DNA from: JAHEME01 sp034435035
GTDB lineage: Bacteria > Chloroflexota > Anaerolineae > Aggregatilineales > UBA3940
NCBI GenBank assembly: GCA_034435035.1
Contig: DAOTXW010000062.1
Span: 62,001-126,000 of the forward strand
DNA length: 64,000 nucleotides
Reading direction: 5' to 3'
Shown here: piece by piece, positions 9,375 through 17,463 of the stretch
Layout of the letters: every line of letters begins with the position of its first letter
Numbering within the stretch: position 1 is the first letter of the stretch
The notes under the pieces: generated by a model
The model's input: only the letters and a program-made list of their open reading frames with translations
Databases searched by the model: none
What the model was told of the DNA's origin: nothing
Program-made: the position numbers and the translations under genes

Positions 9375-10274
9375 GTGGCTGGTGAGCGAATACTGGTGGT
9401 AGATGACGGCGCAGACATGCGCGACTTCGTCATCAAGTATGTCCTGAAGCCCAACGGCTATGAGTACCTGGAGGCACGCGACGGCCTTGAGGGCTTCGAT
9501 CAGATTATGACAGGCAGCCCCGACCTGGTGCTGATGGATCTCCAGATGCCTCGCCTGGACGGATTTGGGCTGCTCCGCCGGATGCGGGAGGAGAATGTTG
9601 CAGTCCCTGTTGTGCTAATGACATTCTACGGCTCTGAAGAGATCGCTATCGAGGTCTTTCGCCTCGGCGTCCGTGATTATGTGATCAAGCCTTTTACTGA
9701 GGAAGAACTGCTCGGCGCGATCGAGCGGGCGCTGACCGTCACACGCCTGCGCCGCGAGCGCGAAGAGCTGACCGAGAAGCTGGCGGTCGCCAGCCGTGAA
9801 TTTCAGAAGCGGATGCGGGAGTTCCAAAGCCTCTATCGCATAGGTAAGCTTGTTGCGAGTCTGCCGGATGCCGAGACGTTGATGTTGCGCATCGTGGAAG
9901 CCGCTGCCTACCTGGTCGGCACTGAGACGGCGGCCCTGCTGCTGATGGCTGAGCAGGAAGAACCGGTTCTGGCCCAGCGTGCATTCAGGGACACCGCCGG
10001 CCAGACCGTACTGGCGCAGAATCTGGTCGAGAATGTGCTCGCCTGGCGTGCGATTCGTTCTGGGCAGGCGGTGGCCAGCAAGCCGCAGCAGGCAGCGAGC
10101 GGCAAACAGGTTGTTGAAATGTGCGCTCCCCTGATAACGGGGGGAATCCCGCTGGGCGCCCTGAGCGTCACGCTCCCAGCAGAAACTGCCAGCGAACATC
10201 ATCTGCAGTTGTTGGCCGGGCTGGCCGACTATGCTGCTATCGGCATTGAGCTGGCACGCCGCGTGCCAGGCTGA
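9375..10274 (+). CDS. response regulator with C-terminal GAF-like region
   Basis: This is a two-component receiver protein of 299 residues. The receiver domain (1-120) has the acidic pair in 'RILVVDDGADMRDF', phospho-acceptor Asp55 in 'LVLMDLQMPRLDG' and the conserved Lys in 'DYVIKPF'. A coiled-coil-like linker (about 120-150) leads to a GAF-like region (about 155-295) in place of a DNA-binding or enzymatic output. It may therefore act by protein contact or by sensing a small ligand. The start is GTG at 9375, preceded by TGAGGA at suitable spacing. No histidine kinase is adjacent, so the partner is unknown. Confidence 0.82.
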   Translation: MAGERILVVDDGADMRDFVIKYVLKPNGYEYLEARDGLEGFDQIMTGSPDLVLMDLQMPRLDGFGLLRRMREENVAVPVVLMTFYGSEEIAIEVFRLGVRDYVIKPFTEEELLGAIERALTVTRLRREREELTEKLAVASREFQKRMREFQSLYRIGKLVASLPDAETLMLRIVEAAAYLVGTETAALLLMAEQEEPVLAQRAFRDTAGQTVLAQNLVENVLAWRAIRSGQAVASKPQQAASGKQVVEMCAPLITGGIPLGALSVTLPAETASEHHLQLLAGLADYAAIGIELARRVPG

Positions 10275-10286
10275 GCGGGCACACCC

Positions 10287-11363
10287 TCAAGCAACGAGGG
10301 TGATCGGGTTGCTGAAAATCCAGCCGCGCTGGCGGCCTTTGTAGTGTAGATACACCTCTACGCGATACGCGCCGGGCTGACTGGCAAAGTAAGTCCGGTA
10401 TGCATTCTCTGTTTCACGAAGGATTATCTCGCCATCCCGCAGCAACCGCATGTCCGCTATGCGCGGGGTGACAATCTGCAGGGTTACGCCATGTCCCACG
10501 CGAATGCGTCCCCCCATCACGACGCTGGTATTATGCCCCTGCGCTGAGAAACGGAAGCCAGTGGTGGGGTGGATGAGATCGTAGCCAACGAAGGCATGCC
10601 CATCGCGCAGAGCATAGAGTACGAGTTTCATATCATGGCCAAGAAGGCCGTTCAGCGGGCGTGGAGACAGGATGTGGGTATTTACGCACCGGAAAAGGTA
10701 TTCATACGGAAACAGCACCCGACTCAAGGGGCCCATTGAGTAGCGAGTCGCATGGGCATCCGCACCGCCGATAACCCTGACACGTTTTCCTGACCGGAGC
10801 AGGCGATCCCACAGCGCCAGCGTCTCGGGGAATGGCCCGCTGATGAAACGATCGGGCGCGAAAGCAGCCCGGATCGCTGTCCATCGCCCTGTCAGATGGC
10901 TCTTGAACTCGGTCATGTAATTCCAGAGCTCGATTCCGTGGTAGCCGTTGACCTCCCAGCTCACCCAGGATAGCGCATCCTCTCCGAACAGGGGGGCCGC
11001 CTTCTCGATGGGATGCGCCAGATAACATACTCCATCCAGGGACAGCACCTGATTAATGAGTGCCTGAGGGTTGGGCGCATAGGGCGCCAATTCAGCCGGT
11101 GCGCCATAGACGAGCATGTGATTACCCTGCGGGTTGCGGCGCATATCATGCACTTCCTCGCCGGCCAGCAGCAAGACGCGGCGGTTAGGTCCGGTCTCGT
11201 AGTAGCCCTCGATGCCAGCAACCCGCACATTGTGATCGGTCACGATGACGAAGTGCAGCCCGGCTGCGATGGCTGCATGCGCGATATCCACATGCCAGCC
11301 TTCCCCATCTGAGTACGGCGTGTGCATGTGCATGTTCCCAACGTATTCATGCCAGCTGTTCAT
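10287..11363 (-). CDS. PHP-domain metal-dependent phosphoesterase-like protein
   Basis: The 358-residue product opens with the PHP signature 'NMHMHTPYSDGEGWHVD' and continues with 'HFVIVTDHNV' and 'VCYLAHPIEK', which supply the His/Asp metal ligands of the polymerase-and-histidinol-phosphatase family. The central 'VIGGADAHATRYSM' supplies another Asp-x-His pair. The C-terminal 100 residues look like a beta-rich domain ('GHGVTLQIVTPRIADMRLLR'). Such stand-alone PHP proteins are usually phosphoesterases, but the substrate cannot be told here. It overlaps nothing and converges on the response regulator gene, 12 bases away. Confidence 0.75.
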   Translation of the reverse strand: MNSWHEYVGNMHMHTPYSDGEGWHVDIAHAAIAAGLHFVIVTDHNVRVAGIEGYYETGPNRRVLLLAGEEVHDMRRNPQGNHMLVYGAPAELAPYAPNPQALINQVLSLDGVCYLAHPIEKAAPLFGEDALSWVSWEVNGYHGIELWNYMTEFKSHLTGRWTAIRAAFAPDRFISGPFPETLALWDRLLRSGKRVRVIGGADAHATRYSMGPLSRVLFPYEYLFRCVNTHILSPRPLNGLLGHDMKLVLYALRDGHAFVGYDLIHPTTGFRFSAQGHNTSVVMGGRIRVGHGVTLQIVTPRIADMRLLRDGEIILRETENAYRTYFASQPGAYRVEVYLHYKGRQRGWIFSNPITLVA

Positions 11364-11390
11364 GATTTATCCGGGGAGGCTTAAGGGAGG

Positions 11391-11861
11391 CTAAAACAGC
11401 CCGGGCTGCACGGGCCTTCCCGCATCTTTGCGGAGCGAGCGTGGGGGCAGCAGCGAATGCATTTGAAGCCAGTCCGGATCGGGTCCTTCCCAGCCCACGC
11501 TGTTGAGATCCACCCGACCGTGCTCATCGAAAATGATGCCCTCTCGCTCGAGCAAACCCCGTTGCTGATCTGCCGAAGCGCTGCCAGCGGGCAGGCTGAT
11601 CGCCCCCTGGCTGTTGATCACCCGCTGCCAGGGGATGCCCATCCCTGCCGGCGTGGCATTCAGGGCGCTGCCGACCCACCGCGGACTCAGGCGTCGGTAC
11701 TGCTCCGGGTCTAAGCCCGGTGGCGGCGGGATCATCGACGCGATCTGCCCATAAGTGCTGACCCGGCCTTCAGGTATCTGGCGCACAATCTCCCAGACAA
11801 GTGTGTTATAGGCAGAGGGGTCGGGTGGCTGGTACATACTTATTGCCCACTCTACTGCCAT
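11391..11861 (-). CDS. alkyltransferase-like (ATL) DNA-damage recognition protein
   Basis: This is a relative of O6-alkylguanine-DNA alkyltransferase, 156 residues. It keeps the winged-helix DNA-binding region ('GRVSTYGQIA', 'RWVGSALNATP') but has PWQR (Trp78) where the repair enzymes have the alkyl-accepting Cys of PCHR. Trp at this site defines ATL proteins such as E. coli YbaZ, which bind alkylated bases and hand the lesion to nucleotide excision repair. The ATG at 11861 has AGGA at good spacing. A second ATG at 11837 lies just downstream of a promoter-like pair and could start a nearly leaderless message. Confidence 0.88.
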   Translation of the reverse strand: MAVEWAISMYQPPDPSAYNTLVWEIVRQIPEGRVSTYGQIASMIPPPPGLDPEQYRRLSPRWVGSALNATPAGMGIPWQRVINSQGAISLPAGSASADQQRGLLEREGIIFDEHGRVDLNSVGWEGPDPDWLQMHSLLPPRSLRKDAGRPVQPGLF

Positions 11862-11877
11862 GCCAGAATCCTGTCAA
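11849..11877 (-). promoter_or_regulatory. promoter-like pair overlapping the atl start
   Basis: On the minus strand, TTGACA (11877-11872) and TAGAGT (11854-11849) are 17 bases apart. Transcription would start around 11841-11843, inside the 5' end of the longer reading frame and a few bases before the ATG at 11837. If real, it selects the shorter protein (148 residues). Confidence 0.4.
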
Positions 11878-12042
11878 GCGCTGCCAGCGCCCGGCGCCAC
11901 GGGAACATTTCATGTTACGGGCAGCTCTGCTCGCAGGGAAACCAGGTGGCGCGCGTTATGGATCCTCACCGACGGCGCTTCGCGCCGCTCTTCTCCGCCG
12001 GCAGGAAAAACCCTTGGCCCCGATGGACGGCCCTTTATAACC

Positions 12043-12071
12043 TTGACTAAATTAGTCCGCGTTAGTAGAAT
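12043..12071 (+). promoter_or_regulatory. promoter of the Rrf2 regulator with IscR-type operator
   Basis: TTGACT (12043-12048) and TAGAAT (12066-12071) are 17 bases apart, and the ATG at 12078 sits where transcription should start. The palindrome GACTAAATTAGTC (12045-12057) overlaps the -35 box and spacer. It agrees at all 13 positions with the core GACTRWWWYAGTC of the E. coli IscR type-1 site. A repressor bound there would block this promoter, which points to autoregulation. Confidence 0.65.
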
Positions 12072-12077
12072 GGGGCC

Positions 12078-12551
12078 ATGATCCGAATCAGCCGCCGCGC
12101 TGACTATGCCGTTCGTACCATGATCGCCGTCGCCGCCGGGGAGGAAGGTACATTTGTGCCTGCCCCTCAGATCGGCCAGCAGATGCTGATTCCGCAGCCA
12201 TTTCTGGTCAAGGTCATCGGCGATCTGAAGCGCGGCGGGCTCGTCCAGACGGTGACGGGGCGCAGTGGCGGCCTGGCACTGGCCCGGCCCGCGGCTGCGA
12301 TCAACCTGCGTGAGATCATTGAGGCCGTTGAAGGGCCGATTATGCTGAATGTCTGCCTGCTGCGTCCGGGTGAATGCCCACGCGATCGGGTTTGCCCCGC
12401 GCATCCTGTCTGGGCACACATCCAGCGCGTTCTATGCCGGGAACTGGATGCTGTCAGCCTGGCCAGCCTGGCAGAAAACAGCCGCATGAGCGGGTACGTG
12501 AGCCTGGAAGATCTGCTGGCGGATCCGGGGCAGCTGCCAGCCGCAGGCTGA
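12078..12551 (+). CDS. Rrf2-family transcription regulator, IscR/NsrR-like
   Basis: This is a 157-residue winged-helix regulator that probably senses iron-sulfur status or nitric oxide through a cluster. The N-terminal 'RISRRADYAVRTMIAVA' and 'GRSGGLALARPAAAINLREI' are Rrf2 signatures. Three Cys (93, 100, 106) in 'CLLRPGECPRDRVC' match the cluster-binding region of IscR and NsrR. A palindrome matching the IscR type-1 core overlaps its own promoter. No isc or suf genes are nearby; the next genes build a cytochrome oxidase, so that cluster may be a target. IscR-like is favoured over NsrR-like because of the operator. Confidence 0.85.
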   Translation: MIRISRRADYAVRTMIAVAAGEEGTFVPAPQIGQQMLIPQPFLVKVIGDLKRGGLVQTVTGRSGGLALARPAAAINLREIIEAVEGPIMLNVCLLRPGECPRDRVCPAHPVWAHIQRVLCRELDAVSLASLAENSRMSGYVSLEDLLADPGQLPAAG

Positions 12552-12576
12552 ACGGCTGCCCCGACCTGCCTGTACA

Positions 12577-13329
12577 ATGACCGACCGATTCCGCATGATG
12601 AGCATTGGGTGGGTTAAAAAAGTGGACAGCGCATCCGGATGGGCTGTCCGTTCTGTGGTGAAGGCGGTGGCCGCCGCCCTGCTGGTGATGCTGCTGGTTG
12701 GCGGCGTCGCGCTGCTGGCGGACCGTTTTACGCCCCTGCCAGAAGTTGGAGCAGCTCCTGGCTATGCACTGATCGATCAGTATGGCCGCCCGGTTAGCGA
12801 TCAGGGTTTGCGTGGAAAGATCGTGCTGTATGATTTTATCTACACCTACTGCACCACCGTGTGCCCGGCGCTGACCGGCCAGATGCGTCAGGTGCAGGAT
12901 GCGCTCGCTGACCGGGGCTGGCTGGGCGAAACGGTGATGCTGGTGAGCATCACCTTTGATCCGGAGCGGGACACGCCTGCCCGCCTTCTCCAGTACTCGC
13001 AAAGTGTGAATGCCGATCCGGAGAGCTGGCTGTGGCTCACTGGCGATGTCCTGGAGGTGAAACAGCTGGTTGGTAGTGAGTGCGGGGTATATTTTGAGCG
13101 CATCGATGCCTCTGACTCAAACGGCTCTGGCGCTCAGGAGTATGATTTCGTACATAGCAATGTGCTGCTGCTGGTGGATGCCCGGGGGCAGGTCCGCGCT
13201 GAGTATCATAATCTGCCCGGCGCCGCTGCCATCATGAGCGATATCGACCGCCTCGTGCGTCAGCAGGCAGCGCGTGGGCCTGTCCGTTGGTTCTGGCAGA
13301 TCATGGGACGCCTGGAGACAGTGCACTGA
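12577..13329 (+). CDS. SCO1/SenC-family copper chaperone
   Basis: It delivers copper to the CuA centre of cytochrome oxidase or reduces that site. The 250-residue product has one N-terminal membrane anchor (about 28-48) and a thioredoxin-like domain with the metal ligands Cys92 and Cys96 (YTYCTTVCPAL) and His193 (DFVHSN). 'VSITFDPERDTPARL' is also typical. It starts 25 bases after the Rrf2 gene; ATGs at 12577, 12595 and 12598 are all possible and none has a good ribosome-binding site. It overlaps the next gene by one base and lies upstream of the oxidase genes. Confidence 0.88.
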   Translation: MTDRFRMMSIGWVKKVDSASGWAVRSVVKAVAAALLVMLLVGGVALLADRFTPLPEVGAAPGYALIDQYGRPVSDQGLRGKIVLYDFIYTYCTTVCPALTGQMRQVQDALADRGWLGETVMLVSITFDPERDTPARLLQYSQSVNADPESWLWLTGDVLEVKQLVGSECGVYFERIDASDSNGSGAQEYDFVHSNVLLLVDARGQVRAEYHNLPGAAAIMSDIDRLVRQQAARGPVRWFWQIMGRLETVH

Positions 13330-14045
13330 TGAACAGTGTCACCACCAGGCACCTGCTGAACTGGTTTATCGTGCCGTTGGCGGGGCTGCTGGGGCTGGTA
13401 GCGGCCTTTGCGATCTTCCGCCCCGTCAAAGTGGTGCCCCGTATTGCCGCCGGCCCGGAGTATCGGCTCGAGGATCAGCAGGGGCAGCCCTTCACGCAGG
13501 AGGAAGCCGGCGGCCGCCTTGCCCTGTACGGATTCGGCTATTCTGCCGACCCAACCCCTGCCTTTCAGCAAACTCTGGCTGATATGCGCGCCTTCGAGCA
13601 TGCAGTCAGCGCTCAGGTCCCCGATCTCATACTGGTGTTGATCCTGTTCGACGACCGGCGCGACACGGCGGATCGTCGTGCGGCGCTGGCGGAGGCCGAG
13701 GGGCTGGACCCGACGCACTGGGTGCTCCTGGGCGGAGATGCAGAGAATCTCAAGCGCACCATCGGGCAGGGCTTTGGGGTTTACTATGAGGCAGTGCCGC
13801 TTGCCGATCTCGACATCGAGCGGCAGCCGAAGCTGACGGCAGATGCACAAGATTACGGATATCTACAGGCCCAGCGCTATATTCTGGTGGATGGCAACAA
13901 CATCATTCGGGCCGAATACCGCGCCCCCCTCGATATTGAGCGCACGCAGCGTGATATCCGGTTGATCGTGCGAGAGGCTAACAGCACGGGCGTCGCCCGG
14001 ACTCTGAACGAGGCGGCGCATCTGTTCATGTGCTACCCCGAGTAA
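13329..14045 (+). CDS. SCO-like protein lacking the metal-binding residues
   Basis: This 238-residue paralogue of the preceding SCO protein has an N-terminal membrane anchor (about 12-30) and the same fold markers ('LALYGFGYS', 'LVLILFDDRRDTADRRAAL', 'LKRTIGQGFGVYYE', 'YILVDGNNIIRAEYR'). The CXXXC motif is replaced by DPTPA (Asp74, Ala78) and the ligand His by Gln180, so it should not bind copper as SCO1 does. It overlaps the upstream gene in an ATGA start-stop, which suggests translational coupling and joint work. It may be a scaffold or assembly partner for the active SCO1. No function is proven. Confidence 0.75.
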   Translation: MNSVTTRHLLNWFIVPLAGLLGLVAAFAIFRPVKVVPRIAAGPEYRLEDQQGQPFTQEEAGGRLALYGFGYSADPTPAFQQTLADMRAFEHAVSAQVPDLILVLILFDDRRDTADRRAALAEAEGLDPTHWVLLGGDAENLKRTIGQGFGVYYEAVPLADLDIERQPKLTADAQDYGYLQAQRYILVDGNNIIRAEYRAPLDIERTQRDIRLIVREANSTGVARTLNEAAHLFMCYPE

Positions 14046-14054
14046 GTGCGTTAG

Positions 14055-14089
14055 ACAGGGACGCCGGTGGCCAGACCCCGGCTCCCTGT
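14055..14089 (+). other. RNA hairpin between the SCO genes and the oxidase genes
   Basis: ACAGGGA (14055-14061) pairs with TCCCTGT (14083-14089), and GCCGG (14063-14067) pairs with CCGGC (14078-14082), giving 12 bp with one bulged C. It is followed by GTTGATATT, not a clean T run. It may be a weak terminator or processing site that sets oxidase expression apart from the SCO genes. Confidence 0.45.
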
Positions 14090-14129
14090 GTTGATATTCG
14101 CAGGCCGGTAAAGCATCGGAGGGAAGAAG

Positions 14130-14294
14130 ATGGCCGACCAAACGCGACAGCCTCGTAAGGGCAACCAGGAAACCTCGCCTGGCGATGAGTCATTCACCCC
14201 GGTCGGGGCAATGGCTCTGATGCTGGGCTACATCGCGATCTTCGCGATCCTGTGGGGGCTGGTTTATTTTCAGGACCTGCTGGGGCGGAGGTGA
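14130..14294 (+). CDS. ba3-type cytochrome c oxidase subunit IIa
   Basis: This 54-residue single-span membrane protein is easily missed by gene callers. A polar N-terminus (to about 24) leads to 'FTPVGAMALMLGYIAIFAIL' and a short 'RR' tail, the pattern of subunit IIa of ba3-type oxidases, where IIa supplies a helix missing from subunit II. GGAGGG lies 6 bases before the ATG at 14130. Subunit II starts 8 bases after its stop, which is the usual gene order in ba3 operons. The identification rests on size, one membrane helix, the FTP motif and position. Confidence 0.82.
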   Translation: MADQTRQPRKGNQETSPGDESFTPVGAMALMLGYIAIFAILWGLVYFQDLLGRR

Positions 14295-14302
14295 TTTCAG
14301 TC

Positions 14303-14776
14303 ATGCATATCGATCGTCTTGAGGGAACGTTCATGTGGCTTGCCAGCGGTATGCTGGTGCTCTTTGCCGGCGCCATTGCCATCAGCGTTTTTGGCCTCGG
14401 GGTGCAGCTGCCGAGCGTTGTAGATCAGGTAGCCCCGGCGGAGGTGGATACCGCGCCCGGCTTCAGCAATCCCGGGCTGCGCGAGGTGTACCCCGGTCGC
14501 TACGAAGCCTATATCGTCGTGCAGGCATGGCAGTTCACGCCGGATCAGATCACGGTTCCTGTTGGCTCCCGCGTGACTTTCTATCTGGCCAGCAAGGATA
14601 TCATTCACGGGTTCAAGATGTTTGATACCAACACGAACATCATGGTCATACCCGGTCAGATCTCCGAGGTCACCCACACTTTTGACGAACCCGGCGCCTA
14701 TCAGTTCTACTGCCACGAGTACTGCGGCTCGCTGCATCACACGATGTTCGGCGTTGTGAATGTGGTTGGAGAGTGA
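14303..14776 (+). CDS. cbaB: ba3-type cytochrome c oxidase subunit II (CuA)
   Basis: It takes electrons from a periplasmic donor through the binuclear CuA centre. The product is 157 residues with only one N-terminal membrane helix (about 10-32), the short ba3 form. CuA ligands are His102 (DIIHGF) and CHEYCGSLHHTMFG, giving Cys137, Cys141, His145 and Met148. The ATG at 14303 is chosen because the same frame upstream overlaps the subunit IIa gene. No ribosome-binding site is clear, so translation may be coupled to IIa. It lies between IIa and the heme o synthase gene. Confidence 0.92.
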   Translation: MHIDRLEGTFMWLASGMLVLFAGAIAISVFGLGVQLPSVVDQVAPAEVDTAPGFSNPGLREVYPGRYEAYIVVQAWQFTPDQITVPVGSRVTFYLASKDIIHGFKMFDTNTNIMVIPGQISEVTHTFDEPGAYQFYCHEYCGSLHHTMFGVVNVVGE

Positions 14777-14777
14777 G

Positions 14778-15704
14778 ATGGGCCCTGAACTGCAAGTTGT
14801 GGCCCCTGATGCAGCGCCCCGCCTCTCGGCACGCCAGGCGATCCGGATGGTGGTGACGCTGTTTAAGCTGCGCGTTGTGTCGCTGCTTTTGTTTGCCGCT
14901 ATCGGCGGAGCGTTCCTGGGTGCGCGCGGTGTCCCTTCCTGGCAGGCGCTGGTGTCGATCCTCGTCACCGGGACGCTGGCTGCCGGCGGGGCTTCGGCCA
15001 TCAATCAGTTTCTTGAACGCGATGCTGATTCCCGGGTGCGGCGAACCAGCCGGCGCCCCCTCGCCAGTGGAGAGATCGAGCGCCCCGTCGCTATCCTGCT
15101 GCTGTCGATCGGGATGATCCTTGCGGCTGTGCTGGCGGTGCTGCCCAGCCGCCCGATGATGGCCTTCTACCTGGGGCTGGGAGCCGTGATCTATGTTGGT
15201 GTGTACACCGTCTGGCTCAAGCCTCGGAGCGTACTCAACATCGTGATCGGCGGCGCCGCTGGCAGCTGCGCGGTGATGACAGGCGGCGCCGCGGTCGATG
15301 CCGCCGCCGATCCCGCAGTCATCGTGCTCGCGCTGCTGGTGTTTCTGTGGACTCCTGCCCATTTCTGGGCGCTGGCGATGTTCTACCGGGATGACTACGC
15401 CCTGTCAGAAGTCCCTATGCTGCCGGTGCGGGCCCCGGCGCATCACAGCGCCTGGTGGATATTCGTTCATGCGGCCAGCACGGGCCTGGCTACTCTGGTG
15501 CTGGCGGCGCACCCTGCGCTGGGCATTCCCTATCTGATCCCGACAGGGTTTATCACGCTGCTGATGATGGCGGGTAGCATCCGCCTGATTCGCACCCCTG
15601 AGCGCCGTCAGGCGATCCGGCTCTTTGTTGTCTCGAACATCTTTCTGGCCCTGGTGCTGCTTTCGGTCATCGTGGTGACGACGGCGCATCAGCTACTCTC
15701 TTGA
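14778..15704 (+). CDS. cyoE: protoheme IX farnesyltransferase (heme o synthase)
   Basis: It farnesylates heme b to heme o, which is needed for a- or o-type oxidase hemes. The 308-residue product is polytopic and has the prenyltransferase motif 'NQFLERDADSRVRRTSRRPL' and the second Asp-rich loop 'FYRDDYALSEVPMLPV'. The ATG at 14778 follows GGAGAG by 5 bases and comes 1 base after the subunit II stop; an in-frame ATG at 14760 would overlap subunit II. Lying inside the oxidase operon ties heme supply to oxidase assembly. Heme A synthase is not in the window. Confidence 0.93.
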   Translation: MGPELQVVAPDAAPRLSARQAIRMVVTLFKLRVVSLLLFAAIGGAFLGARGVPSWQALVSILVTGTLAAGGASAINQFLERDADSRVRRTSRRPLASGEIERPVAILLLSIGMILAAVLAVLPSRPMMAFYLGLGAVIYVGVYTVWLKPRSVLNIVIGGAAGSCAVMTGGAAVDAAADPAVIVLALLVFLWTPAHFWALAMFYRDDYALSEVPMLPVRAPAHHSAWWIFVHAASTGLATLVLAAHPALGIPYLIPTGFITLLMMAGSIRLIRTPERRQAIRLFVVSNIFLALVLLSVIVVTTAHQLLS

Positions 15705-15716
15705 TGAGGACATCTG

Positions 15717-17390
15717 ATGGAAACAGCTTACGACTATAAGCAGGAGCGCGTGCTGGCCTTCTGGTTCTTCATTGTCGCTGTGCTGGCTATCGCGGTAGGA
15801 GGACTGGTGGGCCTGTTCCAGGCACTGGAGCATGCTGGCATCAATCTCTACCCGCTGCCGATCTATGGCACCTATTACCGGGGCCTCACGCTGCACGGGG
15901 TGCTGAATGCGCTCACATGGACCACGTTTTTCATCAGTGGATTCTTGATGATTGCCACCAGCCGCTCGCTTGGCCGTCGCATGTCGGCGATGGGGTTGAG
16001 CTGGGTGGCATTTGCGGTCATGATGATCGGCGTTGGCCTGGCTGGCTGGGCCATGCTCACCGGTAACGCCAATGTTCTATATACGTTCTACGTTCCGATG
16101 CGCGCTCACGCGCTCCACTACATTGGCCTGACACTGGTCGTGGTGGGGACGTGGCTGCACTCGGCCAATTTCTTTGCCACCTGGCAGGCCTGGCGCCGCG
16201 ACAACCCCGGTGTCAGAACACCGATGGCAACCGTGGCCTCGCTGACCACCTGGATTGTATGGGACGTGGCTACCATCGGCGTAGCGGCTGAGATGCTGAC
16301 CATGGTGATCCCGTGGTCTCTCGGCCTGATCGAGAACACCAACCCCCTGCTGGCGCGCACCCTGTTCTGGTATTTTGGGCATCCCCTGGTGTACTTCTGG
16401 CTGCTGCCGGCATATGCTTCCTGGTACGCCATGGTTCCTAAGCAGGCCGGCGGCAAGTTGTTCTCCGATCCCCTGGCCCGTCTGGCATTCATGCTGTTCA
16501 TCATCTTCTCAGTTCCGGTGGGCCTGCATCATCAGTACACCGATCCCGGCGTGAGCGCGGCGTGGAAGGGCATCCATGGGGTGCTGACCTACGCAGTGGC
16601 CTTTCCCAGCTTTGTCACCGCGTTCACCCTGATGGCCTCGCTGGAATACTCCGGCAAGCAGCGCGGGGGTAAGGGACTCTTTGCCTGGATATTCCGGCTC
16701 CCCTGGGGAGAGCCAAGCTTCACCACCCAGGTGCTGGCCATGATCATCTTTGCTGCGGGGGGAATCAGCGGGGTGATCAATGCCTCATACAGCATGAATC
16801 TGGTCGTTCATAACACCACCTGGGTTCCTGGCCACTTCCACCTGACGGTTGGCACCGCAGCCACGATGACCTTTATGGGCATCACCTACTGGATGCTGCC
16901 CTACATCACCAAGCGGCGCCTGTTCAGCCGCCCGATGGCGCTGGCGCAGGCCTGGACGTGGTTCATCGGCATGGTCCTGTTCGGGCGCGGTATGCACTGG
17001 GCAGGTCTGCTGGGGGCGCCTCGCCGCGTACCATTCGCGCAGGCTCCCTACATCCCGCAGCTGGCACAGGACACTGCGGGAACGGCCCTGGGGGGCTTTA
17101 ACACGGCGATGCTGCTGACCGCTGCGGGCGGGGTGATCCTGACTGTCAGCGGCCTGTTCTTCATCCTGAATGTGGTCGGCAGCCTGCTGACCCGAAAAGG
17201 CACCGCGGATGACGTGGATGTGCCATTGGCTGAAGCGCTCTCCGGCCCTGATCATGCGCCGGCGATACTGGATCGCTGGCGCGTCTGGGTCGGTGTGGCG
17301 GTTGCCCTGATCGTAGTGGTATACGCTCCGACGCTCATCAATGTGCTGCAGGCAAGTGGGTGGAATGCTCCCGGCATGATCATCCGCTGA
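15717..17390 (+). CDS. cbaA: ba3-type cytochrome c oxidase subunit I
   Basis: This is the catalytic oxygen-reducing, proton-pumping subunit, 557 residues with many membrane helices. Visible ligands are His60 (low-spin heme), His222 with cross-linking Tyr226 in GHPLVYFW (CuB), His271-His272 (CuB), and His373/His375 in GHFHLTVG (the two heme irons). The HPxVY spacing and the lack of a subunit III gene fit a B-type (ba3) enzyme, which has high oxygen affinity. It is the last gene of the operon, 12 bases after cyoE, and a strong terminator follows. In naming schemes it could also be called b(o/a)3 oxidase. Confidence 0.93.
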   Translation: METAYDYKQERVLAFWFFIVAVLAIAVGGLVGLFQALEHAGINLYPLPIYGTYYRGLTLHGVLNALTWTTFFISGFLMIATSRSLGRRMSAMGLSWVAFAVMMIGVGLAGWAMLTGNANVLYTFYVPMRAHALHYIGLTLVVVGTWLHSANFFATWQAWRRDNPGVRTPMATVASLTTWIVWDVATIGVAAEMLTMVIPWSLGLIENTNPLLARTLFWYFGHPLVYFWLLPAYASWYAMVPKQAGGKLFSDPLARLAFMLFIIFSVPVGLHHQYTDPGVSAAWKGIHGVLTYAVAFPSFVTAFTLMASLEYSGKQRGGKGLFAWIFRLPWGEPSFTTQVLAMIIFAAGGISGVINASYSMNLVVHNTTWVPGHFHLTVGTAATMTFMGITYWMLPYITKRRLFSRPMALAQAWTWFIGMVLFGRGMHWAGLLGAPRRVPFAQAPYIPQLAQDTAGTALGGFNTAMLLTAAGGVILTVSGLFFILNVVGSLLTRKGTADDVDVPLAEALSGPDHAPAILDRWRVWVGVAVALIVVVYAPTLINVLQASGWNAPGMIIR

Positions 17391-17411
17391 TAGGTCGGCA
17401 TCAAGTCCATG

Positions 17412-17450
17412 CCAGCCCGGGCGACGCCGCGTCGCCCGGGCTGGTGTTTT
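17412..17450 (+). terminator. strong intrinsic terminator of the oxidase operon
   Basis: A perfect 15-bp GC-rich stem (17412-17426 with 17430-17444) closes a 3-base loop and is followed by TGTTTT. It lies 21 bases after the subunit I stop. Confidence 0.88.
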
Positions 17451-17463
17451 CCGGCATCCTGCA

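Noticed and set aside
11391..11861. Active O6-methylguanine-DNA methyltransferase
   Set aside because: The alkyl-accepting Cys of PCHR is Trp (PWQR), so it cannot carry out the suicide transfer.
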